Source: JASHUC01 sp963849095 (lineage in GTDB: Bacteria > Pseudomonadota > Gammaproteobacteria > Steroidobacterales > Steroidobacteraceae). From it: 64,000 nt of DNA. Each line of letters opens with the position of its first letter. Within the stretch, counting starts at the first letter, position 1. The DNA lies in assembly GCA_963849095.1 (NCBI GenBank), contig CAWKGA010000008.1, positions 682,001-746,000 on the forward strand, read 5' to 3'. Shown piece after piece: positions 42,827 to 51,131 of the stretch. Both the position numbers and the translations under genes were made by a program. The notes beneath the pieces were generated by a model, which saw only the letters and a list, made by a program, of their open reading frames with translations, did no database searches and was not told the DNA's origin.

Positions 42827-44133
42827 GGGCCCGTGAAATAATAAACTGATCAATTATGCTGGGCGCCGGATGGGGGCGATCGTGTAATTCCATTCGCCAT
42901 GAAAGTCATGCGGCGTGAGATTGAGCGCTTTAATTTCCTTCTTCGATACTTTGATTCCGCGTTTGTATTTTCTGCGGTCCAAGCGCGCTTTGACAACCAG
43001 CCCGGTCTTTGTCGCCGTCCCGGCAATGAGATTCACGATGGTACGGTAATCCGTCAGGGACCTGCCACGCCAGTTCGCAGTGATGAAAGAGAAGAGGCGA
43101 TGCTCGATCTTGTTCCACTTGCTGGTCCCCGGTGGGAAATGACACACGGTGATTCTCAGCTTCTCTTCGGTCGCAAAGCGTTGTAGCTCCCGCTTCCACA
43201 GGTGGCAACGATAACCGTTGCTGCCACCGCTGTCGGCGCAAATCAAAAGCCGGCGGGTTTTTGGGTAACGAGGCTTGCCCATGTATCGCCACCATTCCCG
43301 AATGCTCTGCACGGCAAACTCGGCGGTGTCACCGCTCATCCCGACATTGACCCAGCCCTTGTTCTCACCGACATCGTAAACTCCATAGGGTACGGCCTTG
43401 GGAACCTCGGGGTCCGGGAAATCATGCGTCAGCGCTTCGATGGGATCGCCCTTCGGACGCCACTCCCGGCCCCCATTTTTATAGTGCCCGACGAGCTCCT
43501 TCTTCTTCGTGTCCACCGAGATCACCGGACGGCGCGCACGCAGCTCGGCGACCGCCTGATCGTTGATGTAGCTAAATTGGGCATCCCGGTCTTGGTGATC
43601 CACCTTGCCTTCCGAACGCTTGAACTGACCCTGCAGCGTATAGTTCAGCTTCTTCAACAGGTTGGCAACCGTGCGATAACTAACGGTCACGCCACCCTTT
43701 CTCAGCGCCCCCTCGAGCTTGCGCACACTCAGGGCCGTCCAGCGCAGCGCCGACTGCGGATCTCCTCGCACCGTAGGCTCAATCAGCGCTTCAAGCTTGG
43801 CGATCAACTCGGGCTGATGATCAGTCAGGCGCTTGCGTCCACCACCAGGCCGACGCACGCGCTCTTGCTCCCATTGAAGAGGACGGCCACGCCGCTTCAA
43901 CTCCCGCAACCCAGCCGCGATGGTGTTGCGGGCAATACCGGTTGCGCAGGCCACCCGCGACACTCCGCCCCAACCTATCGAACGCGCTTCGGTCGCCGCC
44001 CAGATACGTCGAGATCGCTCGTTCATCACACGAGACAACCTCTTGTATTTTAACCGAATGCCCGCGACACTTGCCACGGACGTGAATTATTTGACTTATC
44101 TATCGGTCGCGCAAGTTATTTATTCACAGCCCC
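42827..44133 (-). mobile_element. ISAzo13-family insertion sequence
   Basis: 1307 bp. The ends are inverted: left GGGCCCGTGAAATAATAAAC, right (reverse complement) GGGGCTGTGAATAAATAACT. TTA occurs at 42824-42826 and 44134-44136, a probable 3-bp target duplication. It encodes one transposase. Confidence 0.85.
42854..44077 (-). CDS. ISAzo13-family transposase
   Basis: A 407-residue transposase. ARRPVISVDTKKKELVGHYK has the first catalytic Asp, LLICADSGGSNGYRCHLWKR the second, and GTSKWNKIEHRLFSFITANW the final Glu. An N-terminal HTH (GVSRVACATGIARNTIAAGL) binds the ends. The frame is intact, so the element could be mobile. Confidence 0.92.
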   Translation of the reverse strand: MASVAGIRLKYKRLSRVMNERSRRIWAATEARSIGWGGVSRVACATGIARNTIAAGLRELKRRGRPLQWEQERVRRPGGGRKRLTDHQPELIAKLEALIEPTVRGDPQSALRWTALSVRKLEGALRKGGVTVSYRTVANLLKKLNYTLQGQFKRSEGKVDHQDRDAQFSYINDQAVAELRARRPVISVDTKKKELVGHYKNGGREWRPKGDPIEALTHDFPDPEVPKAVPYGVYDVGENKGWVNVGMSGDTAEFAVQSIREWWRYMGKPRYPKTRRLLICADSGGSNGYRCHLWKRELQRFATEEKLRITVCHFPPGTSKWNKIEHRLFSFITANWRGRSLTDYRTIVNLIAGTATKTGLVVKARLDRRKYKRGIKVSKKEIKALNLTPHDFHGEWNYTIAPIRRPA

Positions 44134-44233
44134 TTACTTGCTCGCTATCGGCTGGTAAGGGCTGAGACGGTGGAGACATTTGGTGCAGTAATCGTGATGC
44201 GGTAGGGTGCCGTGCGAACGGGCCGCACCGCTG

Positions 44234-44407
44234 TCACTTGGTCGTACGGAGCCTGTTTTCGTATTTCCTTAAGAGGTCGTCGACCGCCTCGCGCAAGTAC
44301 GCTGCCATCGGGATGCGCGTGCGCTTGGAGAGCGACTTGAGCTTCTCGAGCGTCTCGACGGGGAGGTAAATGCTGGTCTGGGCTTGACGGCCCTTCTGGG
44401 ATACCAT
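44234..44407 (-). CDS. Small ribbon-helix-helix protein
   Basis: 57 codons, read directly from the sequence: MVSQKGRQAQTSIYLPVETL, EKLKSLSKRTRIPMAAYLRE, AVDDLLRKYENRLRTTK. The beta strand QTSIYLPV and two following helices match the CopG/RHH fold of small plasmid repressors. It is divergent from the small helical gene at 44553 and faces palindromes at 44422-44440 and 44454-44483. Confidence 0.8.
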   Translation of the reverse strand: MVSQKGRQAQTSIYLPVETLEKLKSLSKRTRIPMAAYLREAVDDLLRKYENRLRTTK

Positions 44408-44421
44408 AGTTTACGATTCTT

Positions 44422-44483
44422 GTATTTACTAGTAACATACCTGTAACCAAGCCATACAGTACCTGAAAATCCACGCACTGTAT
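44422..44483. promoter_or_regulatory. Two palindromic operator candidates
   Basis: GTATTTACTAGTAACATAC at 44422-44440 is nearly palindromic around ACTAGT. ATACAGT (44454-44460) and ACTGTAT (44477-44483) form a second inverted repeat. Both lie in the gap between the RHH gene and the divergent small helical gene. Confidence 0.55.
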
Positions 44484-44552
44484 AAGCGGCTCCGGGCGGT
44501 GGTGGAACACCGACCGGAGCCTAACCACAGCCAGCCTAGAAGGAGGCCAACC

Positions 44553-44810
44553 ATGGCTGCGCTCAAGTCTACTGCAAGGCAACACGCCGGGGCACCGGCG
44601 CCCGTCGTTGCCGACGTCGCCGGCCGACGTCTCGCGGATCACATCCGCACCCTCCGGCTCGTCCTCGATATCCTGATCGTGTGCGACCTGGCGCTTCGGC
44701 TCCAGGGGGCGGAACAGGATGAGGAGATCGCGGAGGTGCTCAGGTATTGCGGGAGTAACAGGCTCCAGGGGGCGATCGAGGAGGTGGAGGGGATGATGGC
44801 CGGCAGATGA
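44553..44810 (+). CDS. Small helical protein, paralogue of 49747-50025
   Basis: An 85-residue protein with AAGGAGG upstream of ATG 44553. Core: RLADHIRTLRLVLDILIVCD, LALRLQGAEQDEEIAEVLRY. Of 57 aligned residues, 50 are identical to the protein at 49747-50025, and the leader DNA is also similar. The function is unknown. Confidence 0.8.
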   Translation: MAALKSTARQHAGAPAPVVADVAGRRLADHIRTLRLVLDILIVCDLALRLQGAEQDEEIAEVLRYCGSNRLQGAIEEVEGMMAGR

Positions 44811-44895
44811 GGCGCGGGTCCGTGACGACGGCAAGACCGGCACCATTGCGCCCGGCTTGCGGCGCGGGTCTCGAAGTGTGGGGTATCATTTCTCA

Positions 44896-46236
44896 ATGGC
44901 TCGAAGGCAGCGTGTAAAGCATCCGAAGAAACGAGCGGCAACCGATCGCTCCAGCAAACCCAGCAAACCGCCGACGGGGGCGGCGACTCCGGCCCAAACT
45001 TCCGCAGGTATGTCGTCGTTGCTTAGCTCTCTCGGCCCGCCTGCCAGTAGCTATTGGGTCGGACAGGATTTGGCGTGGGACGCGCCTTGGGTTGACATCA
45101 CGCTGCGCGTGGAGCTCCCGTTTTGGCTGATGGTGGATAACACGACCATCTCGGTATCTGTTGGTGGGCACGCGTTCCCAGTGGAAGTACATGGTGAGAC
45201 CTTCGAGCTGCAGATCGGACAGATCAGCGACGCAAAGGCGACTGCCGCTTATCACGGACCTTTCAAGCGAACTGAGCATCTAAGTGAACTTCTGCAGAAG
45301 GTTCTGCGGAAGCGGCCGAAGCCGATGGCTCAATGGCGAAAGTGCAAGACCGTGCTCAAGATCGCGAGCCGGTGCAATGAAGACGTGTGGAACAAGCGTG
45401 CAGGGGAAGGCGGCGGCCGACCGCCCTCCGTCGGGTTCTATCTCGTAGAGCTCTGCAGGGCCCATATTCCAGTCGTCAATGCCCTGATCGGGGGCTATCG
45501 CCTTGCAACATACGATCGCTTTGCATTCGAAGTGGCTCCGTGGGATGTGCCCTTCTGGTATATCGAACGAGCAAGACAATCCACGCTGACGGGCCTCGTT
45601 CCCTACCGCGAGTGGGACCACGTTCCGCTAGTATTTCCGCTCAAAGAAAAAGGCCCAAAGCTCTATCGCCTCATTGATCCGGTTGACCTTCAAAAGAGCA
45701 TCGATTCTGCGCCGACGCCCGGGGAGTTTGAGCTTCTCGACGCCATCAACTTTATGGAGCGCGGCAATTACACCGATGCTGTTCGTCGCATTACAACGGC
45801 AATCGAAGCAGTCGTCGAAGCAAGATGTTTTCAGGTCACAGAGACGGCGCAAGGAACGCCGGCCGCTGAGAAATTTCTGAAGAGGACAAGGACGAATTTC
45901 GTGGAGCGTCTCGCCAAGTACGAAGAATTAAGCGAGCGAACTTTGTCGAAGTGGCTCAGGGATCAGCTAGAGGTGACAAGGCAGCTTCGCCATCGAATTG
46001 TTCACCGTGGGCATCGAATTCTTCCGGCGGAGCGGGACCAAATCCAAAAATGCATCGATATGGGCCGCTGGACCTTTAACTGGTTGGAGAACGATCCGGA
46101 ACGATCGAAAATCCGGGAAAAGCGGATCGCGTTTCGTTCTTTCGGACGTGAGATGCCGTACGGATTGTTTCGGGCGAAAATCGTCGCAGAGGGCGTGATC
46201 GTAGAAAGTGGCCTGAATCGGAGCGCAGCGAGCTGA
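44896..46236 (+). CDS. HEPN-like protein of unknown function
   Basis: A 446-residue protein; ATG 44896 is chosen over 44857. A basic, Pro-rich N-terminus is followed by a large unrecognised domain (WDAPWVDITLRVELPFWLMV, YDRFAFEVAPWDVPFWYIER). The C-terminal quarter is helical and reads WLRDQLEVTRQLRHRIVHRG, where RHRIVH fits the Rx4H motif of HEPN ribonucleases. HEPN proteins often act in defence or toxin-antitoxin systems. No partner nucleotidyltransferase is adjacent. Confidence 0.65.
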   Translation: MARRQRVKHPKKRAATDRSSKPSKPPTGAATPAQTSAGMSSLLSSLGPPASSYWVGQDLAWDAPWVDITLRVELPFWLMVDNTTISVSVGGHAFPVEVHGETFELQIGQISDAKATAAYHGPFKRTEHLSELLQKVLRKRPKPMAQWRKCKTVLKIASRCNEDVWNKRAGEGGGRPPSVGFYLVELCRAHIPVVNALIGGYRLATYDRFAFEVAPWDVPFWYIERARQSTLTGLVPYREWDHVPLVFPLKEKGPKLYRLIDPVDLQKSIDSAPTPGEFELLDAINFMERGNYTDAVRRITTAIEAVVEARCFQVTETAQGTPAAEKFLKRTRTNFVERLAKYEELSERTLSKWLRDQLEVTRQLRHRIVHRGHRILPAERDQIQKCIDMGRWTFNWLENDPERSKIREKRIAFRSFGREMPYGLFRAKIVAEGVIVESGLNRSAAS

Positions 46237-46865
46237 CGGGTGGGACGCCGCGTACTCGAGCAGGCAGAGGTTCTGAGTGCGCGTTGGGCTTGAGAGGTAC
46301 CACCCGTTCATTTCTGCCGCCGGTTTCTACAGCGCCGCGGGCTGTAGCGCGGCTGTGAGATCGAATACTCTATAGAGAAGTAAGGGAGGAATGCCCTTTG
46401 GCACCTGATCGGCCTTTATCCGCGCCAATCACCTCGCCACTCGCTGAGAATCGAGGGAATTGTCGGCCTCCCGGCGGAGAGGATCAGAATGGCTTTCACG
46501 CCACATCACCTCCTTTGGGTGATTATGATAGCCCGCATCAGAGACCGTAGGAACCCCACCGTTGATCATGGCATATTGGAAGCCGGTCCGTCGTCCATAA
46601 CGAGTCGCATTGGTGGCCAACAGTGACGGGTGCGACGGAAGACAAGGTTTTTGAAGAATTGCCGATGTACAAACTGCCGCCGTCCGCGTCCTCGAGGCTA
46701 AGGATATGAAGCAGGTCGCTGCGCGAGTAGGTTGTTCCAACCTGAAACATCTAGCTCTCTTCGCGCGACGCGGATCATTTGATTATTTGCCGCATGACGT
46801 ACTCCATCGGCCCTAGCGACGGTCAGGTAGAGGGGTGGCTCCGCTTCTTGAGACAGATTTCTGTT
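46237..46865. other. Gene-poor region with a possible remnant
   Basis: No intact gene is supported. A short minus-strand frame at 46538-46750 (MFQVGTTYSRSDLLHILSLE, DADGGSLYIGN) looks protein-like at its start and then becomes meaningless; it may be the front of a decayed nuclease gene. Confidence 0.35.
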
Positions 46866-48304
46866 CGGGATAAGTGGATCTGCCGGGGCGGTTGATGATG
46901 ATAGTCTCTTTCTCTTCGGTCTTCGTCAATGGTCTTCCCCGCAGCGCGGTCTCACGCCCGAAGGGCGGGAGAAGCTCCGGTTCCGGCGTTTTTGACCTGC
47001 GCGTGGAAAAATCGAACGCATATAAAGCCGCAAGAGCGGCGATCAGGGGGGTACCCCCTACCCGGGTATCCCCCGAAATCGACCTGATAAGTGCGTTGTC
47101 GATCATGGCCCATCGTCACGCCGCCGCCGGCAACGATTCAGCCTGGAAGCCAAAGTACACTTCATCGGGCGTGGCGTAGCCGAGAGCCTCATGAATGCGC
47201 CGGCCGTTGTAAAAGTCAAAGTACTCGGTCAGTCCTCGTCGCAGCTGCGTTCCGGTCTCGTAGGCATGCAGGTAAATGTTCTCGTACTTGACGCTGCGCC
47301 ACAGGCGTTCGATAAACACGTTGTCGATCCATCGTCCCTTGCCGTCCATGCTGATCTGCACTCCGGCCGCCTTCAGCGTATCGATCCACTCCCCGCTGGT
47401 AAACTGAGATCCCTGGTCCGTGTTGAAAATCTCCGGCTTCCCGTATTTTCCCAGTGCCTCCTGCAGCGCCTCGACGCAGAAGTCCGGCGTCATCGTGTTC
47501 GACACCCTCCAGGAGAGCGTCTTGCGGCTGCCCACATCGATGATGGCCACCAGATACTGAAACCCATGTGCCATCGGCAGATAAGTCAGATCGGCCGCCC
47601 AGACGTGATTGGGCCGTTCGATCTTCAGGCCGGTGAGCAGGTAGGGGTAGACCGCAGATAACGGCGCGGGGATGCTCGTGCGCGGTTTACGGTAGATCGT
47701 CTCCATGCCCATCCGCCGCATCAGCGTCGTCACATGCCGGCGGCCGACCTCGTGGCCCTGGTTCTGCAGCTCCCGGGTCAGCTTACGAGCCCCGTAGAAC
47801 GGCCACTTCAGATGCAACTCGTCCAGAATCCGCATCAGCTTCAGATCTCGCTCCGGCAAGTCCCGCGCGACGTAGTAAACGCTCGAACGGCTCAGATCCA
47901 GCAGCTGTGCCTGGCGCTTCACCGATATCTCGCCATCCCGCTCAATCATCGCTTTCCGCTCAGGCCGGGGAATTTCCCGAGCGCGCCTTCTAAAAAATCG
48001 TTCTCCATCGTCAGCTCGCCCGATCTTCGCCTGCAGCTCCCGGATGCGCTCCTTGCCGTCCGCAGCCAGCACATCCCCGCCGAAGATCGCCGCGGCGTTC
48101 TCCAGCAGCTCCGTCTTCCAGGCCGTCACCTGGGTCGCATGCACCTCGTGGTGTGCCGCGATCTCCGCCACGGTCTTCTCGCCTCGAATCGCTTCCAATG
48201 CCACCCGCGCCTTGAACGCCGCTGAGTGATTACGTCTTGGCTTTCTCATGGATATCTGCCCTCCGGTTGCTATATTGCCCCGGCAGAAATCCACTTACAC
48301 CCCT
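46866..48304 (-). mobile_element. IS3-family insertion sequence
   Basis: Approximate limits. TAAGTGGATCTGCCGGGGC near 46871 and TAAGTGGATTTCTGCCGGGG (reverse complement, ending near 48275-48299) form the terminal inverted repeat zone. About 250 nt of non-coding sequence lies between the left end and the transposase stop. The insertion cuts the 3' end of the gene at 48305-49121. Confidence 0.75.
47116..48249 (-). CDS. IS3-family transposase in one continuous frame
   Basis: A 377-residue protein combining OrfA and OrfB, which are usually joined by frameshifting. The OrfA-like HTH is RNHSAAFKARVALEAIRGEK, TVAEIAAHHEVHATQVTAWK. The OrfB core gives HVWAADLTYLPMAHGFQYLV (D), PEIFNTDQGSQFTSGEWIDT (D) and RWIDNVFIERLWRSVKYENI (E), so DDE is intact. 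The junction KIGRADDGERFFRRRAREIP is unlike the usual leucine-zipper end of OrfA and looks like a compensated frame change. Confidence 0.9.
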   Translation of the reverse strand: MRKPRRNHSAAFKARVALEAIRGEKTVAEIAAHHEVHATQVTAWKTELLENAAAIFGGDVLAADGKERIRELQAKIGRADDGERFFRRRAREIPRPERKAMIERDGEISVKRQAQLLDLSRSSVYYVARDLPERDLKLMRILDELHLKWPFYGARKLTRELQNQGHEVGRRHVTTLMRRMGMETIYRKPRTSIPAPLSAVYPYLLTGLKIERPNHVWAADLTYLPMAHGFQYLVAIIDVGSRKTLSWRVSNTMTPDFCVEALQEALGKYGKPEIFNTDQGSQFTSGEWIDTLKAAGVQISMDGKGRWIDNVFIERLWRSVKYENIYLHAYETGTQLRRGLTEYFDFYNGRRIHEALGYATPDEVYFGFQAESLPAAA

Positions 48305-49121
48305 GTCCGAAAAACCGGGACCACCTCTTAGTGATGCCTGGTTTGCCGCTATCTTCGGCATATGCGGCTTTGATCTTCTCCCGCAGGTCCATCGCGCGGC
48401 GTTCGACCCCCGCTCCTAGTCGGTGCAGCTGCTCCTTCCAGGCGGCTGGGACAGCCTTCTGCTCGTCGAGTAGAAAGTCTGCGAAAACATCGAGAATCAT
48501 CACAAAGGTGTGCAGCAGGTTGAGTGTGTAGAGCTTGCGCTCGTCGTCGTCGCGCGCGAACTGAAAATACTCTACTGCGAGCATGCGGTTGCCGCTGCCG
48601 TCAGTCGTGTCGTGGACGCGGTGAATGAAGCTCCCCACATCGGCGTGAGCGGCAAACGTGCTGATCTTCTTTTGCTGGTCGATCAGGGTCGGTATCAATG
48701 GATGGGGCAGCGGCTTGCCGTCCTTGATGAGATTCCCAAGGTAACGGGCAAAATTGTCGAACGGCTTCTCCCGCTTGGCATAGGCGACCTGGGCGGCACG
48801 GTCCTTGATGATGTGTGCCGCGATGAGCGCGGCGTCGATCGCCGCGCGCGCGGAGGCGTAGGCCTCAGACATGTGACACCGCATCTGACACGCGAGCGTG
48901 AATAGGAAATGGTAATGGGTGAAGGTAAGCAGCTGGAAAATGACGTAGTCGTCCTGGCGCACCTCCTTGTAGCTGGTAGCGGCGCCATATAGGCCTTCCA
49001 GTTGGGCGATGTAACCCATCTCCTCCTGCATCTTGGCGAGGGAAACGAGTAACTGTTGTTCCTCCAGCCCGAGGAATTGCAGCAGGTTCGGCGGCGTACG
49101 CTTGATCGTCTCGTTGTTCAC
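48305..49121 (-). pseudogene. Hypothetical protein truncated by IS3
   Basis: The frame opens at ATG 49121: MNNETIKRTPPNLLQFLGLE, EQQLLVSLAKMQEEMGYIAQ. It is helical throughout (LTFTHYHFLFTLACQMRCHM, SEAYASARAAIDAALIAAHI). Native sequence ends about TKRWSRFF; the last 12 or so codons are IS3 end sequence. I do not recognise the family. The missing 3' part is not found on the other side of the IS. Confidence 0.7.
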
Positions 49122-49122
49122 G

Positions 49123-49270
49123 TCAGTCAGCTTCGCGCAACAGTGCGCGGTAAAGAGTCACGCGGCCGACGCTGAGCAGCGACGCTACGTCTTGCACCCG
49201 TTGACCGCCATCGATGAGCTGCCGCGCGTGCGCTCGGCGGTAGGTGGACGTCCGAGTGTGGCAAGGACGC
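49123..49270 (-). pseudogene. C-terminal remnant of a serine recombinase
   Basis: The minus strand reads RRAHARQLIDGGQRVQDVAS, LLSVGRVTLYRALLREAD before a stop. This is the resolvase C-terminal helix-turn-helix. Upstream the frame is disrupted and the catalytic domain is missing. Confidence 0.75.
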
Positions 49271-49381
49271 CGATGATCTGTAACATGGTGCGGCTCTTCG
49301 TGTGGCGGGCGGGGCTCGCCTCGTCTAGATTGCGTAGATAGAGCCGCAACTCGATGCCGTTGATTCAAAAGAGCACTGTTC

Positions 49382-49579
49382 CTAGTCCCCATAAAGCTGC
49401 TTTAGAACCTTTTCGACGGGAATGCCCATCTCGCGCGCGAGCGCCATGACCTTGTCCCCGCTCGGGGTCTTGTTGCCGGCGATCCAGTCGGAGACGGTGG
49501 GTTGGGACACGCCGAGACGGCGGGCCAGCTCGGACTGGGAGATTCCGGCGTCGCGAAGGTACTTTTCGATGAAGTTCAC
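49382..49579 (-). CDS. XRE-family regulator
   Basis: A 65-residue protein: MNFIEKYLRDAGISQSELAR, RLGVSQPTVSDWIAGNKTPS, GDKVMALAREMGIPVEKVL. A complete Cro/CI-type HTH with nothing else. It is divergent from the small helical gene at 49747, with three ATAGCC-type operators between. Confidence 0.9.
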   Translation of the reverse strand: MNFIEKYLRDAGISQSELARRLGVSQPTVSDWIAGNKTPSGDKVMALAREMGIPVEKVLKQLYGD

Positions 49580-49604
49580 GGCGGGTAGTCTACCGGCGGG
49601 ACCT

Positions 49605-49665
49605 ATAGCCGTGGCTATTGACGCAGGCCATAGCCGGAGTTATGGTGCCGCATAGCCGGGGCTGT
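49605..49665. promoter_or_regulatory. Three tandem ATAGCC palindromes
   Basis: ATAGCCGTGGCTAT at 49605-49618 is a perfect palindrome apart from its centre. ATAGCCGGAGTTAT at 49630-49643 and ATAGCCGGGGCTGT at 49652-49665 are close variants. Their starts are 25 and 22 nt apart, roughly two helical turns, suggesting cooperative binding by the XRE protein. Confidence 0.8.
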
Positions 49666-49746
49666 GTTCCGGCGCGAATGCGGCGTCCGACGGTGCGTCA
49701 ACACCGACGGACGCCTGACCCCAGTCAGCCTGATAGGAGGCGGACC

Positions 49747-50025
49747 GTGGCTGCGCATCAGTCTACTGCAAAGCAACATCGGGGCGCCGGGGCGAGCGTC
49801 GCTCCCGATGCTGCGCCCATCCGCGGACGTCTGGAAGATCACATCCGGGCCCTGCGGCTCGTCCTCGACATCCTGATCGTGTGCGACTCGGCGCTGCGGC
49901 TCCAGGGGGCGGAACAGGATCAGGAGATTGCGGAGGTGCTGCGATACTGCGGGAGTGCGAGGCTCCAGGGGGCGATCGAGGAGGTGGAGGGGGTCATCGG
50001 AAGCGGCCGGCAGCAGGGAGTGTAG
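49747..50025 (+). CDS. Small helical protein, paralogue of 44553-44810
   Basis: A 92-residue protein from GTG 49747 with AGGAGG upstream: RGRLEDHIRALRLVLDILIV, CDSALRLQGAEQDQEIAEVL, RYCGSARLQGAIEEVEGVI. It is nearly identical to the copy at 44553. It is divergent from an XRE gene here and from an RHH gene there. The function is unknown. Confidence 0.8.
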   Translation: MAAHQSTAKQHRGAGASVAPDAAPIRGRLEDHIRALRLVLDILIVCDSALRLQGAEQDQEIAEVLRYCGSARLQGAIEEVEGVIGSGRQQGV

Positions 50026-50588
50026 GGGCGTCGGCTCCCGCCAGTCGAGGCGCAGAGGTATTGGTACGCACTCCCGGGCGGCAAAAGCCCCGGATGTCAA
50101 CCGTCGAAAAGGGGCTTCGTCAGGGGTGGTTACGACTTCTGACCAAAAGTGCCGGTTTTCCGTGGATAGTCGGTTACGCCCCCACCGCTCTCAGCGCCGC
50201 AGGCATCGATGGAACCCGCGGAGCAACGTCACGCGAGAGCGGGAAGCGGTATACGCCCCTGAATTTGATGCGCCGAACGCGACCGGGGCGAATTGCTCGA
50301 GGATTTTGGGTGAGGGCAACCCCCGCCCGATCGCACTGGCTCATAGCGCGGGTACGCATTGAGGAGGCGGTTCCCCGCACTGATGTGGTCGGCCTTGTTG
50401 CCCGAGAGCGCTTATGCACATGGGCAGAGTGCGGTGCGTGATGCTTGATGTGGCACGCCCATCGCGATGCGCCGCAAAGGATGGAGCAGCTGTCGCTGAC
50501 CGCGTGGTTCGGAAGTTGGAAGGCTCCTTGGCTGACCATGGGCTATGACGCTGATCCACGAGCGGCACCCAGAACAGGCGAAGTACAA
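50026..50588. other. Gene-free region
   Basis: I see no supportable coding frame on either strand. It ends at the terminator hairpin of the split radC gene. Confidence 0.5.
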
Positions 50589-50604
50589 GGGGGCCGAAGC
50601 CCCC
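50589..50604 (-). terminator. radC terminator hairpin
   Basis: On the minus strand GGGGGC-TTCG-GCCCCC, a 6-bp GC stem with a UUCG tetraloop and TT after it, directly following the radC stop at 50605. Confidence 0.75.
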
Positions 50605-50661
50605 TCAGAGAAGCCCCTGCTCGGAGAAGCTGACCACATCGCCCTCGGCGACGATGAGGTG
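50605..50661 (-). pseudogene. radC: 3' end of the transposon-split radC
   Basis: The minus strand reads HLIVAEGDVVSFSEQGLL and a stop. It is the missing C-terminus of the radC whose 5' part lies at 57141-57580. Joining the two at the shared AGGTG gives RVLDHLIVAEGDVVSFSEQG in frame and a 163-residue product, the same length as the third copy at 60575-61065 once its one-base gap is filled. Confidence 0.92.
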
Positions 50662-50807
50662 TTAGGAGGATTTCGTGAGTGTCACCGTCATTTACATGGC
50701 GATGCCGGTGACTAGACTGCCTCCGTCCAAGTAGCCCCCGCCTCGATTAGAGGCGAGTAGCGGGGTGGGGTTTGGGGAGGGGATCCTGAGGGTCCAGGCG
50801 ATAAGCC

Positions 50808-51131
50808 ATGCGCAAGTCGTTCCGCGCGGCCACGTTGGCGCAACTTCGGCAGACGCCGAGCGATGCCGTTCTGGCGCTTCTTGCAGAGCATCACAAAGCC
50901 GATTCGACCTTCAAGCCGGTCAAGGATCCGCGGAGTCGCCGCTGGCACCTCCGCACGGCTTGCGGTGAGTTCGAGATCGTGACGACCGGCGCCAAGTGGT
51001 ATGACCCGCGCGCCAAGAAGGGCGGCGGCGGCGCGATCGATCTGGCCATGCACATCCGCCAGGTGTCCTTTGTGGAGGCGGTCCGGATTCTGGCGGCACA
51101 CATGGACGCCCGTGGTCAGGATCATCCATAG
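50808..51131 (+). CDS. Primase-zinc-finger-like (CHC2/DUF3991-type) small protein
   Basis: A 107-residue protein: MRKSFRAATLAQLRQTPSDA, VKDPRSRRWHLRTACGEFEI, GGGAIDLAMHIRQVSFVEAV. The last part closely follows the CHC2 zinc-finger domain of primases (GGDAIDFVMHLE..SFVEAV), but the zinc Cys/His set is mostly missing. It overlaps the first recombinase by 20 nt. It may contact single-stranded DNA or act as a recombination accessory; this is inference. Confidence 0.7.
   Translation: MRKSFRAATLAQLRQTPSDAVLALLAEHHKADSTFKPVKDPRSRRWHLRTACGEFEIVTTGAKWYDPRAKKGGGGAIDLAMHIRQVSFVEAVRILAAHMDARGQDHP

Noticed and set aside
46813..47106. 97-codon minus-strand frame beside the IS3 transposase
   Set aside because: It lies within the IS3 end region and reads like random sequence. 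No ribosome site or relative is seen.
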